A stretch of 64,000 nucleotides of DNA from positions 8,035,130-8,099,129 of the forward strand of contig CM022677.1 in assembly GCA_012295275.1 (NCBI GenBank), in the 5' to 3' direction. This stretch comes from Chrysomallon squamiferum. Taxonomy: Eukaryota > Mollusca > Gastropoda > Neomphalida > Peltospiridae. The notes beneath the pieces are model-generated. The model was not told the DNA's origin. It did no database searches and saw only the letters and a list, made by a program, of their open reading frames with translations. This document shows, piece after piece, positions 11,600-21,185 of this stretch (the stretch's first letter is position 1; every line of letters begins with the position of its first letter). Position numbers and translations under genes: made by a program.

Positions 11600-11895
11600 C
11601 AACACACGTACATCCAAAAACCCAGACAATAGGAGAGTAGGATTCGCCTTCATAGCCCAAGATCACACAAACAAACCCACACGCATACAGTTCGGCCGTA
11701 TCACAAATCACCTTTCAGCATGCACGGCCGAATTGCAGCAGACCAGACCTACTCAGCAGAATACAACAGCTACACGAGGACATACAACACAACAACAAAC
11801 ATCTAATCATCAAGTGGCTCCCAGCACATGTCAGCATCATCGGCAACGAACTTGCCGACCATTACGCCAAAGAGTCACTCAGCATATTGTTCATT
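11600..11895 (+). pseudogene. RNase H domain fragment of a non-LTR retrotransposon
   Basis: One frame reads a segment with RRVGFAFIAQD, then GRITNHLSACTAEL. Another frame about 100 bp later reads KWLPAHVSIIGNELADHYAK. These match the RNase H domain of Jockey/I-type non-LTR retrotransposons, whose typical features are a TAEL helix with catalytic Glu and a C-terminal W-PAH-G--GNE-AD--AK block. The pieces lie in different frames, so the copy is dead. It ends within about 40 bp of the first viral VP ORF, so the viral sequence probably entered or was joined to an existing retroelement copy. Confidence 0.72.
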
Positions 11896-11921
11896 TGATT
11901 ATTATCAGTTGTTGAATTAGG

Positions 11922-14200
11922 ATGTTCACAGCTTTGGGTATAATTGCTACTGAAATCACTGAATTTGCGTTTGATACATCAGTGAAACTTGCTACATCAG
12001 CTATTATAGATTCTACCGCTCCAGCTATAGCCGAAATTGTCGGAGGTGACAGTGTATATCTACCTCAAGCGACTGCTATCAGACAAAGTATAGTTGAATC
12101 TTCTGTAGAAGGCATTGCTAGCTATACTAAAACTCAAATAAAGGACGCTTTGGACCAATTCACTGATTTTGTGAATTCAAAAGATACAGCAGTAGATAAT
12201 AACGTTTCTCTGAAGAACGAGAGGAATTGGAAACTGAAGAGGACGAATACGTATCATATATGTGTACTACTAGTCAATTTCATGAATAAAGGGAAACGTA
12301 TATTAAACAAGAAGGACGTTACCAGACTTTGGGCTATAGCTAAAGCTAAAGCATTTGATATATTATCAGAGATAAATGTGCCGGTGGATCAGTGCCAAAA
12401 CAGGTGGTTACAAATTCGACGTCAATATCCAAATTTACAGATTCCAAATCAAGATTTCTATTCGGCAATACAAAATATTCGGAACGAATATAACCATATT
12501 GAAGATCAAGACGAAGAGGACCCTTTAATACGCCTATATACCCAGAAGACGAACAAGCATTAAAAGCATCAGAACAACAAGGCATGAAACGACAAAACAT
12601 CGAACCTGGAGGAGGATCTAGCTCCAAAGTTCCTAATAATAATCAACTATCTACGAGGATATCACAAGATGTATTGGATCAATCTAATTCCAAAGGAACG
12701 TATCTTCAACCTCAAGAGTCCGTAATGGAACCTGATTCTATCATGAACGAAGAGGTAACTGATACAGGTGGAAGTGAAGCCGTAGAAGGTGCTCCTATGG
12801 CCTCTGCTACAGGAAATAACGTTTTATACCAAGGATTTGGAGATACAACGTCTGGAGCTAATCCGAGGTATATTACCATTAAAAAAACATTTAAACGAAC
12901 ATTCACTAGTGAGATTAATTTCTCTAAACAAAGAAAAGCTACTATGTCAATTATAGATAATGCAACAGATGCTTCAGCATGGAAAAATGCAATAGGTGAT
13001 CCAAATGTATGTGAATTTACATTCAATCATGGTGGTCACATTATACCTTATTGGTATAAAGCAGCTAGCACGAAGGCAGGCGATTGGAATTTACCTGATG
13101 AGGTTGTAGGCTATAAAATTAAAAAATTCGGATTTAATATAAATAATATGATAATACATGTTTTAAATAATACTAAATCAGATCCAAATGAAGTACCAGT
13201 AATGGCACCTCCAAATGCACGAGTTTGGACATTTACAGATATTTATAATGATTATGGCTTACCTGATAATAAATTTGGACCTATCTCATAATAATCGATT
13301 CAAAAAGATGAAGAATGTATGGACAACACATCTCAAAGAAGCATACCGGTTCAACCAGATCGTAAATTATATTTGCCTAGTGACATAGGTATGCAACTGT
13401 TAAACAGTGCTTGGAACAGTGAGGGTGCGACTTATACTGCTGAAACACCTAATTACATATACGATAAAAAAAAACACGATGGATATAGAGAAACAGTTAT
13501 TAGTGCAGGTGGTTTCGGTTTGGATTATACATGTAAAGATTCACCTTTAGTTATATTTCCAGGAGAAACAAGTCATACATTAAACTTTACTCAGATTACT
13601 GGTACGGTTAAGAACGATAGCTATCAGTCTAGCAACGAAAACAAAGCTAACTTAGAGGTATGGCCTACACACGAAGTAACAGTAACTGACACTTCTAAAC
13701 ATCCATTAGGGACTGCTATCACTACCTATTTTAACCATCAGTACAGAAATGTACACTATTCAGCTTGTTATCAAAATAAAGCTGGTAAAGATTTAGGAGC
13801 ACCATCGATGGCAGATGATGCTAGCACCAAACTAGGTAAAAGCGGTATATCTAGCAATGATTTAGATAATCCAAATGTGAACACGTGCATGGACGGTAAA
13901 CACCGACGTACGTATCAATGCAATAGACCTCCTATGTTCCTAATAGGTTTATACCCTGATGTAGAGAAAACTAGCAACGGAGCTACATTATTCTTTAATT
14001 ACCATGCTAACATACAAATAACTTATTATAGCGAGGTTTAGTTTTTAGTCAGAACGGCCATGTGTCCAAAATACATACCTATAGGTTTGGGTGGATGTCC
14101 GTCAGGTAATATGTCAGGACTTTTTTTTAAATTGAACGATACTACACCTGTAGGAAATAAAGACAATGTTAAGCATACAGAACAACCTAACTCTTTTTTT
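11922..14200 (+). pseudogene. Endogenous parvovirus-like capsid (VP) pseudogene, copy 1
   Basis: Three consecutive open segments (11922-12563, 12584-13291, 13319-14041) align end to end with the second copy at 14.57-16.90 kb. The N-terminal 70 residues are hydrophobic and alanine-rich (MFTALGIIATEITEFAFDTS). No phospholipase A2 signature (calcium loop, HD-x-x-Y) is visible, as is usual for hamaparvovirus-type capsids. The core contains the shared blocks ATGNNVLYQGFG, FNHGGHIIPYWYK, PPNARVWTFT, GGFGLDYTCKDSPL, PGETSH, CNRPPMFLIG and FFNYHANIQITYYSEV. These agree with a single-jelly-roll parvovirus coat, although the family call rests on synteny with the NS gene and hairpins as well. Breaks seen: a one-base frame change near 12520-12540, tandem in-frame stops at 13289-13294, a stop at 14039-14041, and loss of the C-terminal region where the reading frame runs into poly-T at 14194. 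No NS gene accompanies this copy. Confidence 0.8.
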
Positions 14201-14218
14201 TTTTTTTTTTTTTTTTTT
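14194..14218. repeat. Poly-T at the VP copy 1 / hairpin junction
   Basis: Twenty-five T residues followed by ACAATAACAAGAGTTTAGTTG. The same sequence forms the right arm end of palindrome B at 19691-19727, so this is a terminal scrap of a second B hairpin joined to the truncated VP gene. Confidence 0.75.
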
Positions 14219-14241
14219 ACAATAACAAGAGTTTAGTTGTC

Positions 14242-14442
14242 AACCTAACTCTTGTGATTTGTAAAAAAAGCAAAGATCCTCATTACTGGCTTTTGGCTTT
14301 CGGCTTTTTGACCAAATGTACTTTAACTTATGCTCCTTTGGGCGAAGCCTAAGCACCTTCGGGTTAAAAGTACTTTTGGTTATAAAGCCAAAAGCCAGTA
14401 ATGAAGATCTTTGTTTTTTTTACAAATCACAAGAGTTAGGTT
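14242..14442. repeat. Viral telomere palindrome A, left copy
   Basis: A 201-bp imperfect palindrome from AACCTAACTCTTGTGATTTG to CAAATCACAAGAGTTAGGTT. The arms include CATTACTGGCTTTTGGC and GCCAAAAGCCAGTAATG. A smaller internal palindrome occupies the tip (CCTTTGGGCGAAGCC ... CACCTTCGGG), so the strand can fold into a T- or Y-shaped hairpin like a parvovirus inverted terminal repeat. It is nearly identical to the copy at 19725-19919 and directly abuts half of palindrome B. Confidence 0.87.
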
Positions 14443-14566
14443 ATCGTCTTCGCCCGAAGGAACGCGATCACCTTCGGGTTAAAAGTACATTTGGTTAAAA
14501 AGCCAAAAAGCCAAAAGCCAATATGAGTTAAACTTTGTTTTTTTTACAATAACAAGAGTAGAGTTG
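14443..14566. repeat. Viral telomere B, left half (inverted terminal repeat)
   Basis: Runs from the tip sequence CTTCGCCCGAAGG through CACCTTCGGGTTAAAAGTAC, GCCAAAAAGCCAAAAGCCAA and ACAATAACAAGAG to GTAGAGTTG. Its reverse complement matches the left arm of the complete palindrome at 19494-19727. The two therefore form inverted terminal repeats around the VP copy 2 and NS genes. Only one arm plus the tip survives on this side. Confidence 0.85.
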
Positions 14567-14569
14567 AAA

Positions 14570-16897
14570 TATATCAGGTCATGTTTTTCTTCACCCCCAC
14601 ATTTTTCATCTGTGGAAGCTATTGCGAACTATACTAAAGATCAAATTAAAGAAGCAATTGAAGAATTTCCTGCTGTTATTGCAAAAAAGGACATATCTGA
14701 GTCATCTGTTGACAATAAGGATAAAGAAGAAAAAGAAGAGAACATAAATTATATGAACACATATAAACCTGTTTAATGAGCAACAAAGGAAAACGGTTAC
14801 TAAACAAGAAAGAAGTAACACGTTTGTGGGCTATAGCAAAGTCTAAAGCTCTTAGCATATTACAAAGTCTAAAGCTCTTAGCATATTACAAAGTCTAAAC
14901 GTACCTAGGGATAAAGCTGAAGAAAAGTGGTTACAAATTCGACGTCGATATCCAAATCTACAAATACCTACTAAAGTTTACTATTCGGCAATACATAATA
15001 TTCGGAACGAATATAACGATACTAAAGATTCGGACGAAGAAGACCCTTTTAATTCGCCTCTATACTCAGAAGAAGAACAAGAACCAAACGAAATAATGGA
15101 CGCAGACAAAAGAAAATGTACAAAAGAAGACTTTTTTCCATCTAAAAAGCAACGAAAAGATAATCCACAGTTATCTACAACTGTATCAGATGATGTCGTT
15201 GGAAATAGTAACGCTAAAGGAACTTATTTACAACCAAATGAATCTGTTATGGATGCAGATTCTGTTTCTGGTAACAAAGTAACAGATACTAGTGGTAGCG
15301 AAGCTGTTCAAGGAGCACCAATGGCATCTGCAACTGGAAACAATGTACTATATCAAGGATTTGGAGGAACTACTAGAGGTACAGATCTTAGATACATCAA
15401 AGTAACAGAAACATTTAAAAGAACATTTACTAGTGCTATTAATTTTGATATGCATACCAAAGCTAAGATGACAGTTCTTAATAATTCAACTAATCTTGGG
15501 TGGACAAATGCTATAGGTGATCCATCCGCTTGTGAGTTAGTTTTTAATCATGGTGGTCATATTATACCTTATTGGTATAAACAAGCCAGTACACGACCAG
15601 AAGACTGGAATTTACCAGATGAGTTTGTAGGATATAAGATCAAGAGATTCGGATTTAATATAAATAACATGACAATTCATGTTTTAAATAATAATAAAGC
15701 TGATTCCAATGAAGTTCCTATCATGGCTCCTCCTAATGCCCGAGTATGGACATTTACAGGTTTACATAATGATTAAGGAATACCTCATACAGCTGATAAC
15801 AGCAAAAGTCATAATGATTTATTCAGAGATGAAGAGTGCATGGATCAAACATCGAATAGAGCGATACCTAAACAGCCTGACAGATACATGTATCTAACAG
15901 GTGATGTCGGTATGCAATTGCTAAATAATGGTTGGACAAAAGTAACTGATAATACTTTTAAAGCTATTGATCCTAATTACATCTATAACATTAAGAAACA
16001 TGATGGTTATAGAGAAACCGTTATAAGTGCAGGTGGCTTTGCTCTCGATTATACTTGTAAAGATTCTCCGTTGGTATTATTTCCTGGAGAGACTAGTCAT
16101 ATGTTGGCATTTACTCATGTCACAGGAAAGGTTAAAAAAGGCAATTATCAGTGTAGCAATGAAAGTTCAAAAACATTGGAAGTATGGCCCACTCATGAGT
16201 TAACTCTAACTGATGTTGCACTTCATCCTTATGCAAAAGTAATGACTACTTTAATCATCAATATAGAAATGTAGACTATAAAGCGTGTTTTCAAAATGCT
16301 GCAGGTGAACAATTGGGTGCACCTGCTATGGCAAGTGATCCTTCGAATAAACTTGCTAAAAAAGGAGTAACTGCAAATGACATTAGTTCTCAGAATTATA
16401 ATACAGAAATGGATGGTTCTCATAGAAGAACTTATCAATGTAACAGACCACCTATGTTTCTCATTGGTATATACCCAGACGTAGAAAAGACTAGTAGTGG
16501 CAACACCTTATTTTTTAATTATCATGCTAATCTACAGATTACATATTACAGTGAAGTAGAGTTCATAGTAAGAACAGGATTTTGTCCTAAGTATATTCCT
16601 ATAGGATTAGGTGGTTGTCCAGGTCCCATGAGAGGTCTGTATATATATGGTAAGGATGTAGCCGGAAATAAAGATGTCGTTAAACATACTGAACAAGATC
16701 AATTCTTAAGTGAAAATGCACAACAATATGTCGAACGAATACGTAAAACATGGGAAATGAGAATTGCCGCTCCTATATGGGACAATTCGAATCGAAGAAA
16801 GTCGAGGCGACGAGTTGTCTGGCCATTACATGGAACATACGGAGACAGAACGGTTCCAATTAAAGAAAACGAAACTGATTATTCTTATCCTATTTAA
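14570..16897 (+). pseudogene. Endogenous parvovirus-like capsid (VP) pseudogene, copy 2
   Basis: Open segments at 14564-14776, 15096-15776, 15840-16274 and 16313-16897 parallel copy 1. The first about 65 codons of copy 1 have no counterpart: homology begins at SSVEAIANYTKDQIKEAIEE right after the terminal repeat. The C-terminus is complete here and ends at TAA 16895-16897 after a basic patch (RRKSRRR). Capsid blocks shared with copy 1 include GNNVLYQGFGG, NHGGHIIPYWYK, GGFALDYTCKDSPL and CNRPPMFLIGIYPDVEKT. Breaks: a stop at 14774-14776, a 26-bp tandem duplication at 14838-14889, a stop at 15774-15776 and a frame change near 16250. No phospholipase A2 motif is seen. In its parent virus this would be the coat protein gene, placed upstream of NS. 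Confidence 0.82.
14838..14889. repeat. 26-bp tandem duplication inside VP copy 2
   Basis: AAAGTCTAAAGCTCTTAGCA followed by TATTAC occurs twice in perfect tandem, and a third partial copy (AAAGTCTAAA) follows. Copy 1 has a single equivalent. The added 26 bp is not a multiple of three and shifts the frame, so it is a post-integration lesion. Confidence 0.9.
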
Positions 16898-16971
16898 ATA
16901 ATTATTCATTGTTCATATTAGTTATTTTACTACTTATCGTTAATTACTATTTTAAAAGAACTATTTGTAAG

Positions 16972-17066
16972 AACACAACACAGTGAAAAGTCTGTTGTGT
17001 TACAGATCACGTAACATCTCGTTACGTCATATCAATGACGTCATGTAAATATTGGTATAAATAAAG
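16972..17066 (+). promoter_or_regulatory. Viral NS promoter: hairpins, CRE and TATA box
   Basis: The 253-bp gap between VP and NS contains a perfect 9-bp hairpin (AACACAACA 16972-16980 / TGTTGTGTT 16993-17001) and a 7-bp hairpin ACGTAAC/GTTACGT (17009-17027). A palindromic CRE TGACGTCA follows at 17036-17043, then a TATA box TATAAATA at 17056-17063. The first NS ATG is 88 bp downstream of the TATA box. AATAAA (17060-17065) overlaps the TATA box and could double as the VP polyadenylation signal. Confidence 0.68.
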
Positions 17067-17150
17067 CTGACGTTCAAAAATATTTTTGTCGTTTGTCATT
17101 AACTGACTTGCTACACGTTAAAAGAAGCATAGTTATAATCCAGCACCACT

Positions 17151-19284
17151 ATGGAGAAATATATTGAAGACGCTACTAATACTTTGAATATTACTCAATT
17201 ATATTGGGACATAAAGAGTACGACTTGGTGCATCCCAACTATCTGGTTCCAAGATGCCTTGCGAAAGATAAGAACGGAAAATATGTTTACGCCATGGAAA
17301 AAGAATTATATCAAGAGTTTCGTCATGGACCACCAAGACATTCTAGACAAGTGCGTGGACCATTGGTCGACTCCGCAATCGGAGTTCATGATGAGAGGTC
17401 AGGATAGAGTGATAACTGAACTTAAAAACATGTTAAGGAATAAAAACTGGAAGATGCTGTTAGTGTACCACGATAAATCGTGTGATATGGACTCCAACAT
17501 ACCTACAAATGGAAGTCATGTCCATATCATATGGAAAACAACGATGACACATCCAAGTCAAGATCGTCAGTATAGACGTTTACACTGAGCTGTTCTGGCT
17601 GAAAAAGGGTATATAAAGTTAAGGAAGTTACGTCAGCCATACAAATACTCTGTATCTGAATTCATGAACTACTTAATAAGAGATGACGAGAAAATGTTTT
17701 TAGGAACAAATTGTCCGGACATGCTCAATAAATGGAATCTATTACTGGATCAAGAAAAAAACTGGCTAAAAGATAATTATAATGAAAATACTGTATTCGA
17801 AGACACGTCTATCAACGAAGATATAAAGACATTTGAAGTTAAGCCTCCCAAGAAAAAAATGACGGTTCAGGAATTTTTAAATGAACACAGTGACGTGTTA
17901 CAACATGGACAAGGAATGACAGTAAAGGAGATAAATCAAGAAACAAAGAACATTATAGACATTGATGATGATATTCCAACTAACAAGCCTGAAAAGATTC
18001 CAAGTCACCTCATGTCTACCAAATCAGCAGACACATTCGACTTTTTTGACAAATTGGTTCAGAAGTATCCAGATGTGAATAAACTCAATATGCTCAAAAG
18101 CAAATTCGATACATCGAGCAATGAATTTAAAGCTCTTTGTAATGCTGTTGCCAACATATCTGGAAAAAAAATATTTAAAGCAGCAAGAACCAAATACCTA
18201 ATGGAACAAGCAGATAAAAGTGCCTACGATTAGATAAAAGCTCTCGACGATAACCTAGAAAATTATATGACACCAGAAGATTCTTTGAAACTATTTAACA
18301 GTTGGTGCCAGGAACAAGAGATACCAGAGTGATGGTTCTATGTACTAATGAATACCCTTTGAAAGGCAAAGCAAAAAAGAAAATTGGAATCTATTTACAA
18401 GGTGAGAGCGATTCCGGCAAGACAATGTTGTCGTCGAGTTTGTTTGAACCTTTGACATGTTCCGGTAAAATAGCGAAAGACAATTTTCCATGGCAGATGC
18501 TGGGTGACAAAAAATTGTTATTGGAGAAGAAATAGCTATTACCCAAGTAAACATAGACAAATACAAAGATCTTCTCAGTGGCAGTAAGGCAACATGAGAG
18601 CGAAAGGGAACGACACCGGTGTATTGCAAAGCAAGCTTATGTAATTTAAACAGCAACATTCCTTTTGGACAGAACATTACATCAACCCAAATGAGTATTA
18701 TGAAAACTAGATTGTACTTCATCGAGCACTTGAAGAAAAGCAATACACTAAAACGAGCTTACGGATTGCTACATCCTAAATTATTCACCTTGTGCGAAGA
18801 TCCATCCGAAGACGAAATAATGGTTCCGATTGAAAACGATAAACAATTCTTTAACGATAAACTCAATCCACTACAAAACGACAAGACAATTCAAGCTAAG
18901 TATAGTTACTTCCATGACTCTTTTGACAACGAATCACAAGAATCATGTGGAGTAAAGAGGCAATATGATAACATCGAAGCCTATATAGAAAATGAAGAGA
19001 AAGATCTCAATCAGAATGAAGACATCATCAATGAATCTCCAAAGAAGAAACGAAAAATTCTGAAAGCAAAACGATCAGACTGTGATACGATAAGTGGTAA
19101 CACGTCAGATGAACATTCTCAAGATCTGTTTATAGCATCTGAAGATGACAACAACCCTGCTGATAATACAGTTCCAGAAGCGTATATGAATAATAACCAA
19201 GCTTTGGACATTGATATCGAAAACATTATTCTGCCATCGCAAATTAATTATAAAGTGTTTGACATTTTTCATTCCTATAAATGA
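17151..19284 (+). pseudogene. Endogenous parvovirus-like NS1/Rep pseudogene
   Basis: This is the replication initiator of a parvovirus-like virus: an HUH nickase followed by an SF3 helicase. The first segment (17151-17588) carries GSHVHIIW, the His-hydrophobic-His motif (HVH at 17517-17525). The next (17664-18233) is a charged linker region. The third (18302-18535) carries Walker A GESDSGKTMLSS (18401-18436), and shortly after comes an acidic Walker B-like GEEIAI in another frame. The last (18619-19284) has NSNIPFG, then an acidic tail with a basic nuclear-localisation-like SPKKKRKILKAKR. Lesions: stops at 17586-17588, 18231-18233 and 18595-18597, and frame changes at about 18300-18345 and 18515. 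A promoter precedes it and AATAAA follows at 19355. It lies downstream of VP on the same strand, which is unusual. Confidence 0.85.
17204..17407 (+). other. Overlapping open frame within the NS 5' region
   Basis: A second frame is open for 67 codons inside the NS N-terminal region and reads a protein-like stretch (EYDLVHPNYLVPRCLAKDKN, then GKYVYAMEKELYQEF). It has no upstream ATG in frame; the first internal ATG is at about 17295. Several parvoviruses encode a small protein overlapping the NS1 N-terminus. Alternatively the true NS frame passes through this frame between two compensating lesions. The sequence alone does not decide. Confidence 0.4.
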
Positions 19285-19354
19285 ATATTATATCATAAAC
19301 AAATGATATCATTGATGCTGTTTAAAATGTTAATCATAGTTACATTGTTACGTT

Positions 19355-19360
19355 AATAAA
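19355..19360 (+). terminator. Polyadenylation signal after NS
   Basis: AATAAA lies 71 bp after the last NS stop codon and before the terminal palindrome, the expected place for a viral polyA signal. Confidence 0.55.
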
Positions 19361-19493
19361 AGTTAAATAATTAAATTTACTTAGTTTGTCATATGTTTAT
19401 ATTAATTTTATATATAAATACAATGAAAAATAACATTATTAATAATAAAAAAAAAAAAAAAAAAATGAAGTCGCTGAAAATTATGATATATTT

Positions 19494-19727
19494 CAACTCT
19501 ACTCTTGTTATTGTAAAAAAAAAAAAAAAGTTTAACTCATATTGGCTTTTGGCTTTTTGGCTTTTTAACCAAATGTACTTTTAACTTATGATCCTTCGGG
19601 TTTTGGCTTCGCCCGAAGGAACATTATCACCTTCGGGTCAAAAGTACATTTGGTTAAAAAGCCAAAAGCCAAAAGCCAATCATGGGGAACTTTTTTTTTT
19701 TTTTTTACAATAACAAGAGTTTAGTTG
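19494..19727. repeat. Viral telomere palindrome B, complete right copy
   Basis: A 234-bp palindrome from CAACTCTACTCTTGTTATTG to CAATAACAAGAGTTTAGTTG. The arms include TTGGCTTTTGGCTTTTTGGC and AAAAAGCCAAAAGCCAAAAG. A poly-A in the left arm (about 19515-19529) pairs with poly-T in the right arm (19691-19706). The tip holds CCTTCGGG ... CGCCCGAAGG ... CCTTCGGG, itself self-complementary, so the folded form has side arms. Its left arm is the inverse of the repeat at 14443-14566. Confidence 0.88.
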
Positions 19728-19919
19728 TCAACCTAACTCTTGTGATTTGCAAAGATCCTCATTACTGGCTTTTGGCTTTTTGACCAAATGTACTTTAACT
19801 TATGCTCCTTCGGGTGAAGCCTAAGCACCTTTGGGTTAAAAGTACTTTTGGTCAAAAAGCCAAAAGCCAGTAATGAAGATCTTTGTTTTTTTTACAAATC
19901 ACAAGAGTTAGGTTGACAA
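19725..19919. repeat. Viral telomere palindrome A, right copy
   Basis: A 195-bp palindrome from TTGTCAACCTAACTCTTGTG to CACAAGAGTTAGGTTGACAA. It overlaps palindrome B by three bases. The tip contains CCTTCGGGTGAAGCC ... GCACCTTTGGG. It matches the left copy at 14242-14442 apart from small indels. Two different hairpin telomeres back to back indicate a junction between two viral genomes. Confidence 0.87.
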
Positions 19920-20060
19920 TATATCACGTCTTGTCTTTCACTCCCCCCACCCTATATACTTTTTTTTTATTTTGAGATGACGTTATGTCACGTGACTATG
20001 CACCTTCGGGTGTTAAAGTACATTTGGTCAAAAAAGCCAAAAGCCAGTCTGTTCAACTCT
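19920..20060. repeat. Remnant of a third viral terminus
   Basis: After palindrome A, ATATCACGTCTTGTCTTTCA and CTCCCCCCACCC resemble the sequence just inside the left terminal repeat of copy 2 (ATATCAGGTCATGTTTTTCT, TCACCCCCAC). Further on, CACCTTCGGGTGTTAAAGTA and GTCAAAAAAGCCAAAAGCCA repeat another hairpin half. The locus therefore contained at least one more viral unit, of which only the end is left. Confidence 0.7.
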
Positions 20061-21185
20061 GTTATTTAAATAGGTCAACTGATTCCATTTTATGTTTTAA
20101 CGATGTTTTATAGGGTACATTTATACCAGAACTCTTGGTATTTATTTATTTTAAGTTTTGATTAGATTATTAAGTACAGTATTCTTTCAAAACAAAATTA
20201 TTTAAAAATATAAAATTAAATTTAAAAAAAAATATCTCCCTTAAACCAAACATTTTTTAATACGAAGTCTGTACTTTTATTTTAAGTCAGTAATAAAGGA
20301 TTTCTGACACTAAATCATTTTAAAAAAGTAACTTCTTTTACCACAGACTTGCCTGTACTTGGTGCTGTGTCTGGTCCAAACATTCAGTATACTGAATAAA
20401 TTTGATCACATCTTTCATGAACAACATTGTAACTTTGAATCTAAATTCAGTATCACAATATTATAAATTCTTCAATAAGAACAGTCCATGATTCACACAA
20501 GTAATGTTTTTAAAATGTTATTTTATCCAGTTATTCAGTTCTTTATATTTACTGTGGAGATGTTTTATCTTCTGTTTACTTAGTTCAGTACAGTCAGAAA
20601 ACCTGAAGAACTTGGAGGCAAACTTGTCAAGTCATTTAGATTCAGTGGACATCAGTTCTTGTTAATAGCTTTCTGTGGTGACTGAAACATAAAATATTAC
20701 ATTAAAACATTTTAACAAGACCCACTATAATTTTATATTTTATCATTTGAATCTGAAGAAATGTTTTCAACCAATAATAAGTACAGTTAATTTAACTGAA
20801 ATAAAATAAAGTTTAATTATATTTATTTAAACAGTCTTGTTGGACCTCTATTTTTCATTGTATATATATATATATTTTCTTTCTTAAAGCAGTAACTTCC
20901 ATTTTACTTTTAATTAAGTACATAAATTAATATATTTTATAAAAATTGACAACAAGTAAGATCAGTAATATTTATCTGTTAATTTTTGAACATACATTTT
21001 CTAAAGTACAGTCCTTTTCTCCCAACTGCTGTATCAATGTCACATTTTGTCTTTTTCTTTGCATCTACAGATACCATTATTTAAAAAAAGAACATTATAT
21101 ATAATAATAATATTAAAATATTCTCATATGGCATTAAATGATTTATATTTTACAGTTTATAAAGTCTAGTTGTAAACTGAATTAC
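20061..21185. other. AT-rich intron or intergenic sequence
   Basis: No ORF above 60 codons. On the minus strand an acceptor-like TTTATGTTTCAG precedes a short open stretch at about 20685 that meets a stop within about 14 codons and could be the terminal exon following the exon at 21186-21373. Signals are weak. Confidence 0.35.

Noticed and set aside
11922-12563. Phospholipase A2 domain in the VP N-terminus
   Set aside because: No calcium-binding loop or HD-x-x-Y motif could be found in either copy.
14041-14220. Poly-T as a retroposition (processed mRNA) tail for VP copy 1
   Set aside because: The poly-T and the bases after it match the right arm of viral palindrome B, so it is part of a hairpin terminus, and the orientation is wrong for a poly-A tail of a plus-strand transcript.
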